Of a stretch of 64,000 bases of DNA, positions 43,749 through 52,563 are shown in pieces. The position numbers and the translations under genes are program-made. How positions within the stretch are numbered: the stretch's first letter is position 1; the number at the start of each line of letters is the position of its first letter. Under the pieces are notes generated by a model that did no database searches, was not told where the DNA came from, and saw only the letters and a list, made by a program, of their open reading frames with translations. The stretch spans positions 4,524,473-4,588,472 of the forward strand of contig CP075528.1 in the NCBI GenBank assembly GCA_025808875.1, in the 5' to 3' direction. This DNA comes from Enhydrobacter sp. (GTDB lineage Bacteria; Pseudomonadota; Alphaproteobacteria; Reyranellales; Reyranellaceae).

Positions 43749-44581
43749 CCCAGACGCAACAGTGGCACCGCCGCCGCCGCCAGGAGGACAGCGGCGATGC
43801 GCCGGCGCGTGAAGGGCTCGCGTAGCCAAAGGACGGCGATCAGGATGGCGAAGGCCGCACTGGTGTCGCGCAGCGCGGCCGCCGGAGCGATGGGCGCCAC
43901 ACTCCACACCCAGAGGATCAGCAGGTAGGACGCCATGGATGCGAAGGCCGCCGGCACCGCGACCGCGGCGTGATCGACCATCTGGCGCCATGGCGAGCCG
44001 GCACGACGCTGGCGCAGCCACATGGCCGCGGCGTTGGCGATCGACACGGCAAAGCCGTAGGCCCACGGCGAGCCCGAAGCCCGCACGCCCTGCGCATCGC
44101 ACATCACGTAGATTGCGGTGCCGAGCCCGGCCAACAGTGCCCAGCCAAGCGCACGAAGCGCCATCCCCTGTCCACTGCCGGCATCGTAGGACAGCACCAT
44201 GAGCGACAGCGCCATGATGGCGATACCCGCCAGTGTGGCGACACCCAGGCGATCGCCGGCGACGAGCGCGGCCAATGGCACGACCAGCAATACCGCCACC
44301 GCGCGCACGATCGGATAGACGACGCCAAAGCCGCCGAGCTCGTAGGCCCGCAGCAACGCCAGTACGGTGACGACGTTGGTGAGCGTCGAGACGGCAATCC
44401 AGACCCAGGACGCCGGATCGGGCAGGCCGGTGAGCAACAGCGCCGGGACGGACAACACGGCGCCGATCAGCATCTGCGCCGTCATGGCACCGGCGGGATC
44501 GCGGTGCCGCTTCACGGCCGCGTTCCAGCCGGCATGCAGCAAAGCGCTGAGCAGCGCAGCAGCGACGTGAACGAGATCCAT
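43745..44581 (-). CDS. EamA-type drug/metabolite transporter
   Basis: A 278-residue inner-membrane protein with ten predicted helices in two repeats. The first repeat begins LLHAGWNAAVK and the second includes LRDTSAAFAILIAVLWLREPFTRRR, the EamA end motif. The substrate is unknown. It starts 3 bases after the stop of the XRE-cupin regulator, which therefore probably controls it. Confidence 0.88.
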   Translation of the reverse strand: MDLVHVAAALLSALLHAGWNAAVKRHRDPAGAMTAQMLIGAVLSVPALLLTGLPDPASWVWIAVSTLTNVVTVLALLRAYELGGFGVVYPIVRAVAVLLVVPLAALVAGDRLGVATLAGIAIMALSLMVLSYDAGSGQGMALRALGWALLAGLGTAIYVMCDAQGVRASGSPWAYGFAVSIANAAAMWLRQRRAGSPWRQMVDHAAVAVPAAFASMASYLLILWVWSVAPIAPAAALRDTSAAFAILIAVLWLREPFTRRRIAAVLLAAAAVPLLRLG

Positions 44582-44584
44582 CGT

Positions 44585-45154
44585 TCAGCCGTGCGCCGGC
44601 AGGGCCACGATCACGACGAGGTAGCGGGCGGGTTTCGATGTGGGATTGTGGAAGGTGACCGGCCGATCGAGCACCATGGCAAGGCAATCGCCCGCCCGCA
44701 GCTCATGCCGCACGTCGCCCAGCGACACCTCGAGCGTGCCCTGTTGCACCCAGATCTGCTGATGCACGACACCCGGCCGCGCCGCCGTCTCGTAGGCCAC
44801 GCGCGCCCCCGCTGGGAAGGAAACCTCGACCAGCTGGATCGGCGAGGGAAAGCCGGGCGGCGACAGATTGCGCCTGACATACCCCGACGCGGGGTCGCGC
44901 CATTCGACCTGATCGGCGCGACGCGATACCGGATCGGACGCCGCCGCCGGCACGTCGAACAGCGACGCCAACGGCACGCCGAGCCCGGTCGCGAGCTTGT
45001 CCAGCACCACCGCGGTCGGGCTACTCTCGCTGCGCTCGATCAGCGAGATCATCGAACGGCTGACCCCGGCGACCTCGGCCAGCGCTTCGAGCGACAGACC
45101 GCGCGCAATCCGGATCTGTCGGATACGCGCCGCGAGCAATTGATTAATATCCAT
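44585..45154 (-). CDS. XRE-family regulator with C-terminal cupin
   Basis: A 189-residue regulator. The helix-turn-helix (about 8-62) is IRQIRIARGLSLEALAEVAGVSRSMISLIERSESSPT, and the cupin domain (about 105-185) has VVHQQIWVQQGTLEVSLG and AGDCLAMVLDRPVTFHNPT. Relatives control amine, amino-acid or transporter genes and sense the ligand with the cupin. It lies in one operon with the EamA transporter, so it likely senses that transporter's substrate. An AT-rich palindrome overlaps its start. Confidence 0.9.
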   Translation of the reverse strand: MDINQLLAARIRQIRIARGLSLEALAEVAGVSRSMISLIERSESSPTAVVLDKLATGLGVPLASLFDVPAAASDPVSRRADQVEWRDPASGYVRRNLSPPGFPSPIQLVEVSFPAGARVAYETAARPGVVHQQIWVQQGTLEVSLGDVRHELRAGDCLAMVLDRPVTFHNPTSKPARYLVVIVALPAHG

Positions 45155-45172
45155 TTTAATAGAATATTAATC
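45142..45172. promoter_or_regulatory. AT-rich operator at the start of the XRE-cupin gene
   Basis: GATTAATAT (45142-45150) and ATATTAATC (45164-45172) are perfect 9-base inverted repeats. Nested within is TTAATA-GAA-TATTAA (45156-45170). They surround the ATG at 45154-45152 and fill most of the 37-base gap to the next gene. Position and symmetry suggest autoregulation by the regulator itself. The promoter of the operon should be the same AT-rich stretch. Confidence 0.6.
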
Positions 45173-45191
45173 CACTATACAGGATGGCCGA

Positions 45192-46553
45192 TCAAGCCCC
45201 CTTTTCGTGTACTCGCCACAGCAACAGGAAGCCGCCGATCAGGAATACAAGCACGCAAATCACGCCCAGCCGCGTCGACTGGGTGGCCGTGGTGATGACG
45301 CCGATGGCGAGCGGCGCCATCCAGGCCGTCGCGCGCCCGGAGAAGGCGAACAGGCCGTAGAACTCGCCCGTCATGCCGGGCGGGGCGAGGCGGCCGATCA
45401 GGGTGCGGCTCGCCGCCTGCATCGGCCCCATGCAAAAGCCGAGCAGCAGGGCGCAGCCCATGAAGACCTTCTCCTGCAGGGAGCCGAACAGACCGCGCGC
45501 CGGGTCGAGCGGCTCGGTCGGCACGACGTAGAAGACGCGGTCCCCGGTCACGCCGACGATGCCGATGGTGGCGAGGATGACACCGCCGATGGCGATCTGC
45601 GCCGTCCGCTTGCTGCCGATGGCGTCGTCGAACCTGCCGCCGAGGAAGGCGCCGGGAATGGCGAACACCGTGATGATGATCCCGAAGATGCCAAGCGTGA
45701 CCGTGCTCCAGCCGAAGGTCGCAGAGGCATAGATGCCGCCGAAGGCGATGATGGCGGCCAGGCCATCGTTGTAGAGCATGAAGGCAAGGAGATAGGTCGC
45801 CGAGTTCCTGTAGTGGCGCACCCGCCGCAGTGTCTGCAGCAGCGAGCGCGCGCCCTGCCGTGCCGCCTCGAGCAGCGACAGGCGCCGCGGCGCCGTCGTG
45901 TCGGGCGTGAACAGGAACATCGGCAGCACGAAGACGACCAGCCACACCGCCGAGGCGGGGCCGACCATCCGCTCCAGTTCCCTGGTGGCGGGATCGAGGC
46001 CGAACAGCGGGCGATCGTTGTTGGGCGCGAGGCCAAACATCGCCGGCATGCTGGCGGCGAGGACGACGAAAAGGGCGAGCAGCCCGCCGCAATAACCCAA
46101 GCCCCAGGCGAAGCCGCTCAACCGGCCCATGCGCTCGCGCCGCACGATGGTCGGCAGCAGGGCATTGTTGAACACGATCGACATTTCGGCGCCGATCGTG
46201 GCGATCACGACCGCCCAGGCGATCATGCCCACCAGATCGGGCCGCCCGGGCAGCGCCCACCAGAGCGCGGCGCAGCCCAGCGCGACCATGAGCTGGAAGA
46301 AGAAGATATAGGGTTTGCGCCGCCCGCCCGCGTCGGCCATGGCGCCGAGGAAGGGGCTGAGCAACGCCACGAAGATGGCCGCCGTGGATTGCGTGAAGGC
46401 CCAGGCGGCCTGGCCCTTCACCGCATCGCCGATCATCACATTGGCGAAGTAGGGCGCGAAGATGAACGTGGTGACGACGGTGAAGAACGGCTGGTTCGCC
46501 CAGTCGAACATAGCCCAGCTGAACTGGCCGAGTCGGGAAGCTTCCTTGGTCAT
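45192..46553 (-). CDS. UMF1-family MFS transporter (Atg22-like)
   Basis: A 453-residue transporter with about twelve membrane helices. FSWAMFDWANQPFFTVVTTFIFAPYF at the start is the signature of the UMF1/Atg22-like family, followed by PFLGAMADAGGRRKPYI. The yeast relative exports amino acids from the vacuole; bacterial substrates are unknown. Its ATG overlaps the stop of the NudB-like gene (ATGA). Confidence 0.9.
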   Translation of the reverse strand: MTKEASRLGQFSWAMFDWANQPFFTVVTTFIFAPYFANVMIGDAVKGQAAWAFTQSTAAIFVALLSPFLGAMADAGGRRKPYIFFFQLMVALGCAALWWALPGRPDLVGMIAWAVVIATIGAEMSIVFNNALLPTIVRRERMGRLSGFAWGLGYCGGLLALFVVLAASMPAMFGLAPNNDRPLFGLDPATRELERMVGPASAVWLVVFVLPMFLFTPDTTAPRRLSLLEAARQGARSLLQTLRRVRHYRNSATYLLAFMLYNDGLAAIIAFGGIYASATFGWSTVTLGIFGIIITVFAIPGAFLGGRFDDAIGSKRTAQIAIGGVILATIGIVGVTGDRVFYVVPTEPLDPARGLFGSLQEKVFMGCALLLGFCMGPMQAASRTLIGRLAPPGMTGEFYGLFAFSGRATAWMAPLAIGVITTATQSTRLGVICVLVFLIGGFLLLWRVHEKGA

Positions 46554-47008
46554 GTCGATTTCATATTACGCGCCAGTTGCCGGATCGCGTCGCGATTCGT
46601 CGGCGAGAAGGTCTTGTTCATGGCCTCCTGCCACGGCAACCAGAGCTGGGCGACGTGCTCGGCCGGATCCAGAGTCGCCACCGTCATCCGCGGCACCAGG
46701 AAGCCGAACACATGCTCGACGTTGTGCGTTACGTCGGGCGCATAACGGGCGCGCCACTGCGGCCAGATCTCGTAGCGGTTGGTGAGCTTCCAGTCGGTCA
46801 GGGTCCCGACGGACAGGCCGGTCTCCTCCAGGAGTTCGCGTCGTGCCGTGGCTTCGAGATCGGGATCGTCCGGCTCGCGCGAACCGGTCACGCACTGCCA
46901 GGCGCCCCAATTGCCGAACGATCCCCGGTCGGTGCGCTCCAGCAGAAGTACGTCGAGGGCGGGCGTATGAACCACCACCAGCACCGATTCGGGAAGCTTG
47001 AAGGCCAT
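46550..47008 (-). CDS. NudB-like Nudix hydrolase (dihydroneopterin triphosphate diphosphatase)
   Basis: A 152-residue Nudix protein. The Nudix box is recognisable as GSREPDDPDLEATARRELLEETGL (about 48-71). The context WGAWQCVTGS before it and PQWRARYAPDVTHNVEHVFGF after it match NudB, which takes pyrophosphate from dihydroneopterin triphosphate in folate synthesis. The start is uncertain: ATG 47008 fits the family, and another ATG lies at 47020. Its stop overlaps the transporter start. Confidence 0.85.
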   Translation of the reverse strand: MAFKLPESVLVVVHTPALDVLLLERTDRGSFGNWGAWQCVTGSREPDDPDLEATARRELLEETGLSVGTLTDWKLTNRYEIWPQWRARYAPDVTHNVEHVFGFLVPRMTVATLDPAEHVAQLWLPWQEAMNKTFSPTNRDAIRQLARNMKST

Positions 47009-47052
47009 TGCTGCCAGCATATAAGGTCCGGCGTCAGTTTTCCGAGGGGACA

Positions 47053-47892
47053 ATGAGCAAGGAACTTCAGGCCACCATCGACGCGGCGTGGGAGCAGCGC
47101 GACGGCATCAACAGCGCGACCAGGGGCCCGGTGCGCGACGCGGTCGAGGCGGCGATCGCCGGTCTGGACGACGGCTCCTTCCGCACCGCCCAAAAATTCG
47201 GTGACGAATGGGTCGTCAACCAATGGCTGAAGAAAGCCGTGCTTCTTTCCTTCCGGCTCTACGATTCCGTGCCGATGGACGGCGGCGCATCGTTCCCCGG
47301 CCTGGGTGGGGCGCCGTGGTTCGACAAGGTGCCGCTGAAGACCACGGGTTGGGACGCCAAGCGCTTCGCCAAGGCAGGCTTCCGCGCCGTGCCGGGCTCG
47401 GTGGTGCGCCGCGGCTCCTACATCGCGCCATCGGTCGTGCTGATGCCGTCCTTCGTCAATCTCGGCGCATACGTCGACTCCGGGACCATGGTCGACACCT
47501 GGGCGACCGTCGGCTCGTGCGCACAGATCGGCAAGAACTGCCATCTCTCGGGAGGCGTCGGCATCGGCGGCGTGCTGGAGCCGCTGCAGGCCAACCCGGT
47601 GATCATCGAGGACAACTGCTTCATCGGCGCGCGTTCCGAAGTCGTGGAGGGCGTGATCGTCGGCACCGGCGCGGTGCTGTCGATGGGCGTGTTCATCTCG
47701 GCGACCACCAAGGTGGTCGATCGTGCGTCGGGCCAGATCCATGTCGGCAAGGTGCCGCCCTACTCGGTGGTGGTGCCGGGCAACATCGGCGGCGGACCGG
47801 ATCGGCCGTCGACGTACTGCGCGGTCATCGTCAAGACGGTCGACGAGCGCACGCGCTCGAAGACCTCGATCAACGAGCTGCTGCGCGACTGA
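47053..47892 (+). CDS. dapD: Tetrahydrodipicolinate N-succinyltransferase DapD
   Basis: Acyltransferase of the succinylase branch of lysine synthesis, 279 residues. Left-handed beta-helix hexapeptides run from about 105 to 230 (GAYVDSGTMVDTWATVGSCAQIGKN, GGVGIGGVLEPLQA, IIEDNCFIGARSEVVEGV). The ATG at 47053 is preceded by GAGGGGA. The frame open further upstream lacks a ribosome site. dapB lies about 5 kb away. Confidence 0.97.
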   Translation: MSKELQATIDAAWEQRDGINSATRGPVRDAVEAAIAGLDDGSFRTAQKFGDEWVVNQWLKKAVLLSFRLYDSVPMDGGASFPGLGGAPWFDKVPLKTTGWDAKRFAKAGFRAVPGSVVRRGSYIAPSVVLMPSFVNLGAYVDSGTMVDTWATVGSCAQIGKNCHLSGGVGIGGVLEPLQANPVIIEDNCFIGARSEVVEGVIVGTGAVLSMGVFISATTKVVDRASGQIHVGKVPPYSVVVPGNIGGGPDRPSTYCAVIVKTVDERTRSKTSINELLRD

Positions 47893-47893
47893 C

Positions 47894-48838
47894 GTGGGCG
47901 ACCGCCTGCTCTGGCGCGGCGACACCCTGCCGGCGGATGCCGGGCGGATCGCGCTGCCGGCCCGGGTGCTGGGCGAACTCGACGAAGTCGTCGCGTCCCT
48001 CGAGCGCGACCCGTTGCCGCTGTTGCTGCTGCGTCCGGAGGACTTCCGGCTCGACGCCGCGCGCACCTTCATGCGCGAGGTCAAGCGCGAACTCGACGAG
48101 GGCGTGGGTTTCGCCATCGTCGATCGCCTGCCGGTCGAGCGCTGGCCGATCGATGGAGCGCGCGCAGCCTGGTGGCTGCTGGCATCGCTGGTGGCGCGGC
48201 CGGTGGCGCAGAAGTGGGACGGCACGTCGATCTACGACGTCACCGATCTCGGCCGGCCGCCCGGCAATGGCGTGCGGCCCGATGTCACGAACCACGAGCA
48301 GAACTTCCACACCGACAACAGCTACAACAACATGCCGCCGCACTATGTCGGCCTGCTGTGCGTGCGCACGGCCATGGAAGGCGGCGTGAGCGGCATCGTG
48401 AGCTTCGCTGCCGCGTGCGAGGAGATGAAGCGACGCCATCCCGATCTGCTGCCGCGGCTCTTCGAGCCGTTCTACTTCGATCGCCAGCGTGAGCACGCGC
48501 CCGGCGACACGATGACGACCTTCCATCCGATGCTGGAAGATCATGGCGGCCGCCTGATCGCGCGCCTGTCGCGCTTCCAGGTGCGGAACGGCTACAACCT
48601 CGCCGGTCAGGCACTCGACGCCGAGGGCGAAGCGGCGCTGGAAGCCTTCGAGGCGATCCTCAACGAGCCCGGCATGGCGGCGCGCTTCCACTTCGAGCCG
48701 GGCCAGATGCAGATCATCGACAACCGCGCGCTCGGCCACAAGCGCACGGGATTCCGCGACTGGCCAGAGCCTGAACGCAAACGCCTGCTGGTGCGGCTAT
48801 GGCTGCGCGACAGCGGCAGCCGCACCTACAACGGCTAA
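47894..48838 (+). CDS. TauD/TfdA-family 2-oxoglutarate/Fe(II) dioxygenase (second copy)
   Basis: A 314-residue oxygenase starting at a GTG one base after the dapD stop. The HxD ligands are in QNFHTDNSYNNMPPHYVGLL, the distal His in DNRALGHKRTGF, and the Arg in KRLLVRLWLRD. It shares GLPVERW-like DRLPVERW, the LFEP block and the C-terminal WPEPER stretch with the gene at 31909, so the two are paralogues. The substrate is unknown. Confidence 0.85.
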   Translation: MGDRLLWRGDTLPADAGRIALPARVLGELDEVVASLERDPLPLLLLRPEDFRLDAARTFMREVKRELDEGVGFAIVDRLPVERWPIDGARAAWWLLASLVARPVAQKWDGTSIYDVTDLGRPPGNGVRPDVTNHEQNFHTDNSYNNMPPHYVGLLCVRTAMEGGVSGIVSFAAACEEMKRRHPDLLPRLFEPFYFDRQREHAPGDTMTTFHPMLEDHGGRLIARLSRFQVRNGYNLAGQALDAEGEAALEAFEAILNEPGMAARFHFEPGQMQIIDNRALGHKRTGFRDWPEPERKRLLVRLWLRDSGSRTYNG

Positions 48839-48849
48839 GGGCGGCCAAG

Positions 48850-49317
48850 TCAGACTGCGTGCCGCTTCCATTCCGGCTGCGTCTTCAGATGGGCGCCTTC
48901 CTTGGCCAGGATCTTGGCAGTGCGCTCGGGCGCGAAGCCGAGATCGACGAAGGCCGGCCCTACATTGGCGACCTCGCGATAGTCGGCGATCTTGCCGTCG
49001 CGCAAGGTCATCATCGATACACCCTCGAAGCCGACACGCTTGCCCTTGGCCTCGGGCAGGGTCGAGACGTAACTGAAGGTGTAATAGGCGTAGAGCATCT
49101 CGCCGTCGCTCACCGGCCGATGCATGTCCCAGCGGAACTCGCGGGCGGTGCGATGAAACCAGTCGTCGATCATCTCGGCGATCTTCGCGCGGCCCTTGAA
49201 ATCGCCGTAGAACACGTCGTGGTAGACGCCGTCCTCGGTGAACAGCTCGGCGAAGGCCTTGCCGTCGCGATGCTCGACGGCCGAACAGAATGCCTTCAGA
49301 AGCGCTGAGATATCCAT
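48850..49317 (-). CDS. SnoaL/NTF2-like protein
   Basis: A 155-residue protein of the NTF2-like fold. Features are the N-terminal helix LLKAFCSAVEHRDGKAFAELFTEDGVYHDVFYGDFKGRAKI, then DDWFHRTAREFRWDMHR, and VSMMTLRDGKIADYREV near the end. Members are small isomerases, hydrolases or ligand-binders; the role here is unknown. GGAGGACC precedes the ATG. It stands alone between the convergent TauD-like gene and lemA. Confidence 0.8.
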   Translation of the reverse strand: MDISALLKAFCSAVEHRDGKAFAELFTEDGVYHDVFYGDFKGRAKIAEMIDDWFHRTAREFRWDMHRPVSDGEMLYAYYTFSYVSTLPEAKGKRVGFEGVSMMTLRDGKIADYREVANVGPAFVDLGFAPERTAKILAKEGAHLKTQPEWKRHAV

Positions 49318-49391
49318 CCTTGGTCCTCCCGGGTTGACCCAATCATCACTAAACTCGACGGCTCGGCAAGGGAGCGACAGGAGCGGCCCGC

Positions 49392-49943
49392 ATGAGCACT
49401 TGGATCGTCTTGGGCGTCATCGTGGCGATCGGGCTGTGGCTGATCGCCGTCTACAATGGGCTGGTCAGCGGCCGCAACCAGGCACAGACGGCGTGGAGCC
49501 AGATCGACGTGCAGCTCAAGCGCCGCCACGATCTCATCCCCAACCTGGTGCAGGTCGTGAAGGACGCCATGGGCTACGAGCAGGAGACGCTCGCCAAGGT
49601 GATCCAGGCACGCAACGCGGCCGCGGCTGCGTCGGGCCCGGCGCAAGCGGGGCCCGCCGAAGCGGCGCTGACGCAGGCAACACGCGGGCTCCTGGCCCTG
49701 GTCGAGAGCTATCCGCAGCTCAAGGCCAACGACAACATCCGCCAGCTGCAGGAAGAGCTGACCACGACCGAGAACAAGGTCGCCTTCGCGCGCCAATTCT
49801 ACAACGACTCGGTCAACGCCTATAACGTCCGCCGCCAGAGCTTCCCGGCAGTGCTGGCGGCATCGTCGCTGGGCTTCGGGCCGATCGAGCTGTTCAACAT
49901 GCCGGACGCCGAACGAGAGGTACCCAAGGTGGCGTTGCGGTGA
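49392..49943 (+). CDS. LemA family protein
   Basis: A 183-residue protein with an N-terminal membrane helix (WIVLGVIVAIGLWLIAVYNGLV) followed by a long helical domain. RNQAQTAWSQIDVQLKRRHDLIPNLVQVVK is the LemA signature, and ARQFYNDSVNAYNVRRQSFPAVLAAS closes it. LemA is often encoded beside HtpX-like proteases, as here: the protease starts 6 bases later. The cellular role remains unclear. Confidence 0.93.
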   Translation: MSTWIVLGVIVAIGLWLIAVYNGLVSGRNQAQTAWSQIDVQLKRRHDLIPNLVQVVKDAMGYEQETLAKVIQARNAAAAASGPAQAGPAEAALTQATRGLLALVESYPQLKANDNIRQLQEELTTTENKVAFARQFYNDSVNAYNVRRQSFPAVLAASSLGFGPIELFNMPDAEREVPKVALR

Positions 49944-49949
49944 CGGCGC

Positions 49950-50909
49950 ATGGCCACGGCCACCACCGACTTCGTCGCGGCGCAGGCGGCCAACCGGCGT
50001 AATACGCTCGTTCTGCTCGCGGTGTTGACGACGCTGGCGGCACTGTTCGGCTATCTGGTCGGCTGGGTCGTCGAGAGCGAAGGTACAGGTGCCGTGCCGG
50101 CGGTCAGCGGCTTCGGCGTTGTCGCCGCCGGCGCGATGGCGACCGCCAGCGTCGGCTGGAGCGCGATGTCGCTCGCCTTCGGCAACCGCCTGGTGTTGTC
50201 GATGGCGGAGGCGAAGGAGATCGCCAAGGAAGACGCACCGCAGCTCTACAACGTGGTCGAGGAGATGGCGATCGCCTCGGGCGTGCCGATGCCCAAGGTC
50301 ATGGTCATGGAAACCGAGGTGCCCAATGCCTTCGCCACTGGCACCTCGACCTCCAATGCCGCCATCGCCGTGACGCGCGGCCTCCTGGACACCCTCAATC
50401 GCGACGAGCTGCAGGGCGTGGTCGGCCACGAAATGGGCCACATCGCCAACCTCGACACGCGCTACATGACGGTGGTCGGCGTCACCGTGGGCCTGATCGC
50501 TCTCGTCGCCCAGATGATCCTGCGCTCGCTGCAATGGGGCAGCTACCGCGGCCGGCGCAGCAGCGGCGGCCGCAAGGGCGGCGGCAATGCGATCCTGATC
50601 GTCATCCTGCTGGTCGTCGCCGTACTGGCACCGCTGGCCGCCAAGGCGGTGCAGATGGCAGTGTCGCGCCAGCGCGAGTATCTTGCCGATGCGACGTCCG
50701 TCCAGTTCACGCGCAACCCCGAGGGCCTCATTTCGGCTCTCAGGAAGCTCGAGGCGGCGGCGCAGCCGTTTCCCGGAGTGAGCCATGCCACGCAGCACCT
50801 CTTCATCGTCAACCCCGTGCAGCGTGTCACGCCCAAGACGTCGGCGCTCATGGCGACCCATCCCGAGATCGAGGCTCGCGTGGCTCGCCTGCGCAATCTG
50901 GGCGCTTAG
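49950..50909 (+). CDS. htpX: M48-family protease HtpX-like
   Basis: A 319-residue inner-membrane zinc protease. Two N-terminal membrane helices, the zinc site VVGHEMGHIANLDTRYMT (about 157), two further helices split by a Gly/Arg-rich loop (RGRRSSGGRKGGG), and the third ligand in REYLADATSVQFTRNP are seen. HtpX degrades damaged membrane proteins. The Lem-HtpX pairing supports the call. The last part overlaps the next gene. Confidence 0.92.
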   Translation: MATATTDFVAAQAANRRNTLVLLAVLTTLAALFGYLVGWVVESEGTGAVPAVSGFGVVAAGAMATASVGWSAMSLAFGNRLVLSMAEAKEIAKEDAPQLYNVVEEMAIASGVPMPKVMVMETEVPNAFATGTSTSNAAIAVTRGLLDTLNRDELQGVVGHEMGHIANLDTRYMTVVGVTVGLIALVAQMILRSLQWGSYRGRRSSGGRKGGGNAILIVILLVVAVLAPLAAKAVQMAVSRQREYLADATSVQFTRNPEGLISALRKLEAAAQPFPGVSHATQHLFIVNPVQRVTPKTSALMATHPEIEARVARLRNLGA

Positions 50910-51819
50910 CGCCGGCGCGGCGGCGGCCTTCGATCTGCAGGGCCATCGCGGGGCGCGCGGTCTCGCCCCGGAGAACACATTGAACGGCTTCCGCACCGCC
51001 TTGTCGTTCGGCGTCAGCACGCTCGAGACCGACCTCGGCATCACCAAGGACGACGTCGTCGTGCTCTATCACGATCGCCGCCTCAATGCCGATCTGACGC
51101 GCGATCCCGAGGGCAAGTGGCTGGAGGGGCCCGGCCCGACCATCCGCTCGCTCACGCTCGACGAACTCAAACGCTACGACATCGGTCGGCTGAAGCCCGA
51201 CAGCCGCTACGCCCAGCAGTATCGCGAGCAAAAGCCCGCCGACGGCGAGCGAATTCCCACCCTGGCCGAGCTTTACGCACTTGCCGGGCCGACCGTGCGG
51301 CTGAACATCGAAATCAAGATCGATCCCAACCGCCCCGACGAGACCGTCGACCCGGAGACCTTCGTGCGACGCACCGTCGAGGCCGTGCGATTGGCCCGGG
51401 CGGAAGACCGGACCACGGTACAGTCCTTCGACTGGCGTCCATTGATCACGCTGCGGAAGCTGGCACCTGAGATCGAGACCGCCTGCCTCACGATCGAATC
51501 GTCGAATTTCGACACCGTCAGGCGCAATGCCGGTGCGCCTTCGCCGTGGCTTGGCGGCCTCGACCTCTCCCAGCACGGCGGCTCCGTTCCCAAGCTGGTC
51601 AAGGCGGCGGGATGCGCGACCTGGTCGCCGTTCTGGCGCAACGTGACCGCGGAACTGGTCGCGGAGGCGCAGGCGCTGGGCCTCAAGGTCATTCCCTGGA
51701 CCGTGAATGCTCCCGCCGAGATGGCTCGCCTGATCGATCTCAAAGTTGACGGCCTGATCACGGACTATCCCGACCGCGCCGTCGTCGTACTGGCCCAGAA
51801 AGGGGTGAAAATTCGCTAG
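50824..51819 (+). CDS. Glycerophosphodiester phosphodiesterase, secreted
   Basis: Hydrolyses glycerophosphodiesters to glycerol-3-phosphate and an alcohol. The catalytic HRGARGLAPENT motif, the metal-binding ETDLGITKDDVVVLYHD, and the late TVNAPAEMARLIDLKVDGLITDYPD are intact. An Arg-rich N-terminus and hydrophobic stretch (WLACAIWALSAGAAAA) form a signal peptide. The start is unclear: GTG 50824 is used here, ATG 50785 is possible, and both lie inside htpX in another frame. The long overlap suggests coupling to htpX. Confidence 0.85.
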   Translation: MSRPRRRRSWRPIPRSRLAWLACAIWALSAGAAAAFDLQGHRGARGLAPENTLNGFRTALSFGVSTLETDLGITKDDVVVLYHDRRLNADLTRDPEGKWLEGPGPTIRSLTLDELKRYDIGRLKPDSRYAQQYREQKPADGERIPTLAELYALAGPTVRLNIEIKIDPNRPDETVDPETFVRRTVEAVRLARAEDRTTVQSFDWRPLITLRKLAPEIETACLTIESSNFDTVRRNAGAPSPWLGGLDLSQHGGSVPKLVKAAGCATWSPFWRNVTAELVAEAQALGLKVIPWTVNAPAEMARLIDLKVDGLITDYPDRAVVVLAQKGVKIR

Positions 51820-51843
51820 TCGGTTGACTCCAGGGCATCTGTG

Positions 51844-51857
51844 TTCTGTATACAGAA
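51844..51857. promoter_or_regulatory. GntR/FCD operator before the GntR gene
   Basis: TTCTGTATACAGAA is a perfect 14-base palindrome centred on GTATAC, the core of many FCD-type GntR operators. It ends 3 bases before the regulator's ATG at 51861. Binding there would block initiation of its own gene and the downstream module. The site is seen; the ligand is inferred. Confidence 0.72.
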
Positions 51858-51860
51858 GCC

Positions 51861-52538
51861 ATGCCCGTACGACCGATCCAGCCAGAGCCAGATCTCTCCG
51901 AGCGCATCCACGACGCCATTCTCGACGCCATCTGCGCCGGCCGATTGAAGGCCGGCGCCCGCGTCACCCAGGAAGAGCTCGCCCAGAAATTCGGCGTCAG
52001 CCGACAGCCCGTCCTGCAGGCGATGATGATCCTGCGCCGCGAGGGATTCCTGATCGAAACCGGCCGAAAGGGCGTGTGCGTGGCACCGCTCGACGTCGAG
52101 AAGGCACATAACCTCTACGTCGTGCGCGGTGCGCTCGACGGTGCGGCGGCGCGGCTCGCGGCGGCACGTTACACGCCCGAACTCGCCCATCGCGGCCGGC
52201 TCCTGCTCGATGTCGGCCGGCGCGCGGCCGCCAGCGGCAGCGTGCCATCGATCATCGAGGCGGACATCGACTTCCACCTCTTCGTTTACGAGGCCTCGGG
52301 CAATCCCCTGATCGGCGAGACGGCGCAGCCGCATTGGCAACACCTGCGTCGCGTCATGGCAGCCGCCCTGAGCGAAGGCGACCTGCGCATCAGCGTGTGG
52401 GACGAGCACGAAGGCATCCTGCGCGCCCTGGAGGCCGGCCACGTCGCCGACGCAGAGGCGCTCGCCCGCGGCCATGCGGAGCAAATGGCCGACATTCTCA
52501 CCGGGCGGCTGCGCGTCGCGATCTCGCGCGCCGCCTAG
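51861..52538 (+). CDS. GntR-family regulator with FCD domain
   Basis: A 225-residue regulator. The winged helix (about 10-75) is LSERIHDAILDAICAGRLKAGARVTQEELAQKFGVSRQPVLQAMMILRREGFL. The FCD ligand domain (about 85-215) has VVRGALDGAAARLAA, DIDFHLFVYEASGNPL and WDEHEGILRALEAGHVADAEALARGH, with metal-binding Asp and His residues. FCD regulators commonly sense carboxylic acids. It heads a module with a PhyH oxygenase 25 bases later and a SAF-domain oxidoreductase. Confidence 0.92.
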   Translation: MPVRPIQPEPDLSERIHDAILDAICAGRLKAGARVTQEELAQKFGVSRQPVLQAMMILRREGFLIETGRKGVCVAPLDVEKAHNLYVVRGALDGAAARLAAARYTPELAHRGRLLLDVGRRAAASGSVPSIIEADIDFHLFVYEASGNPLIGETAQPHWQHLRRVMAAALSEGDLRISVWDEHEGILRALEAGHVADAEALARGHAEQMADILTGRLRVAISRAA

Positions 52539-52563
52539 AGACAACGACAACGGAGGAACCGCC

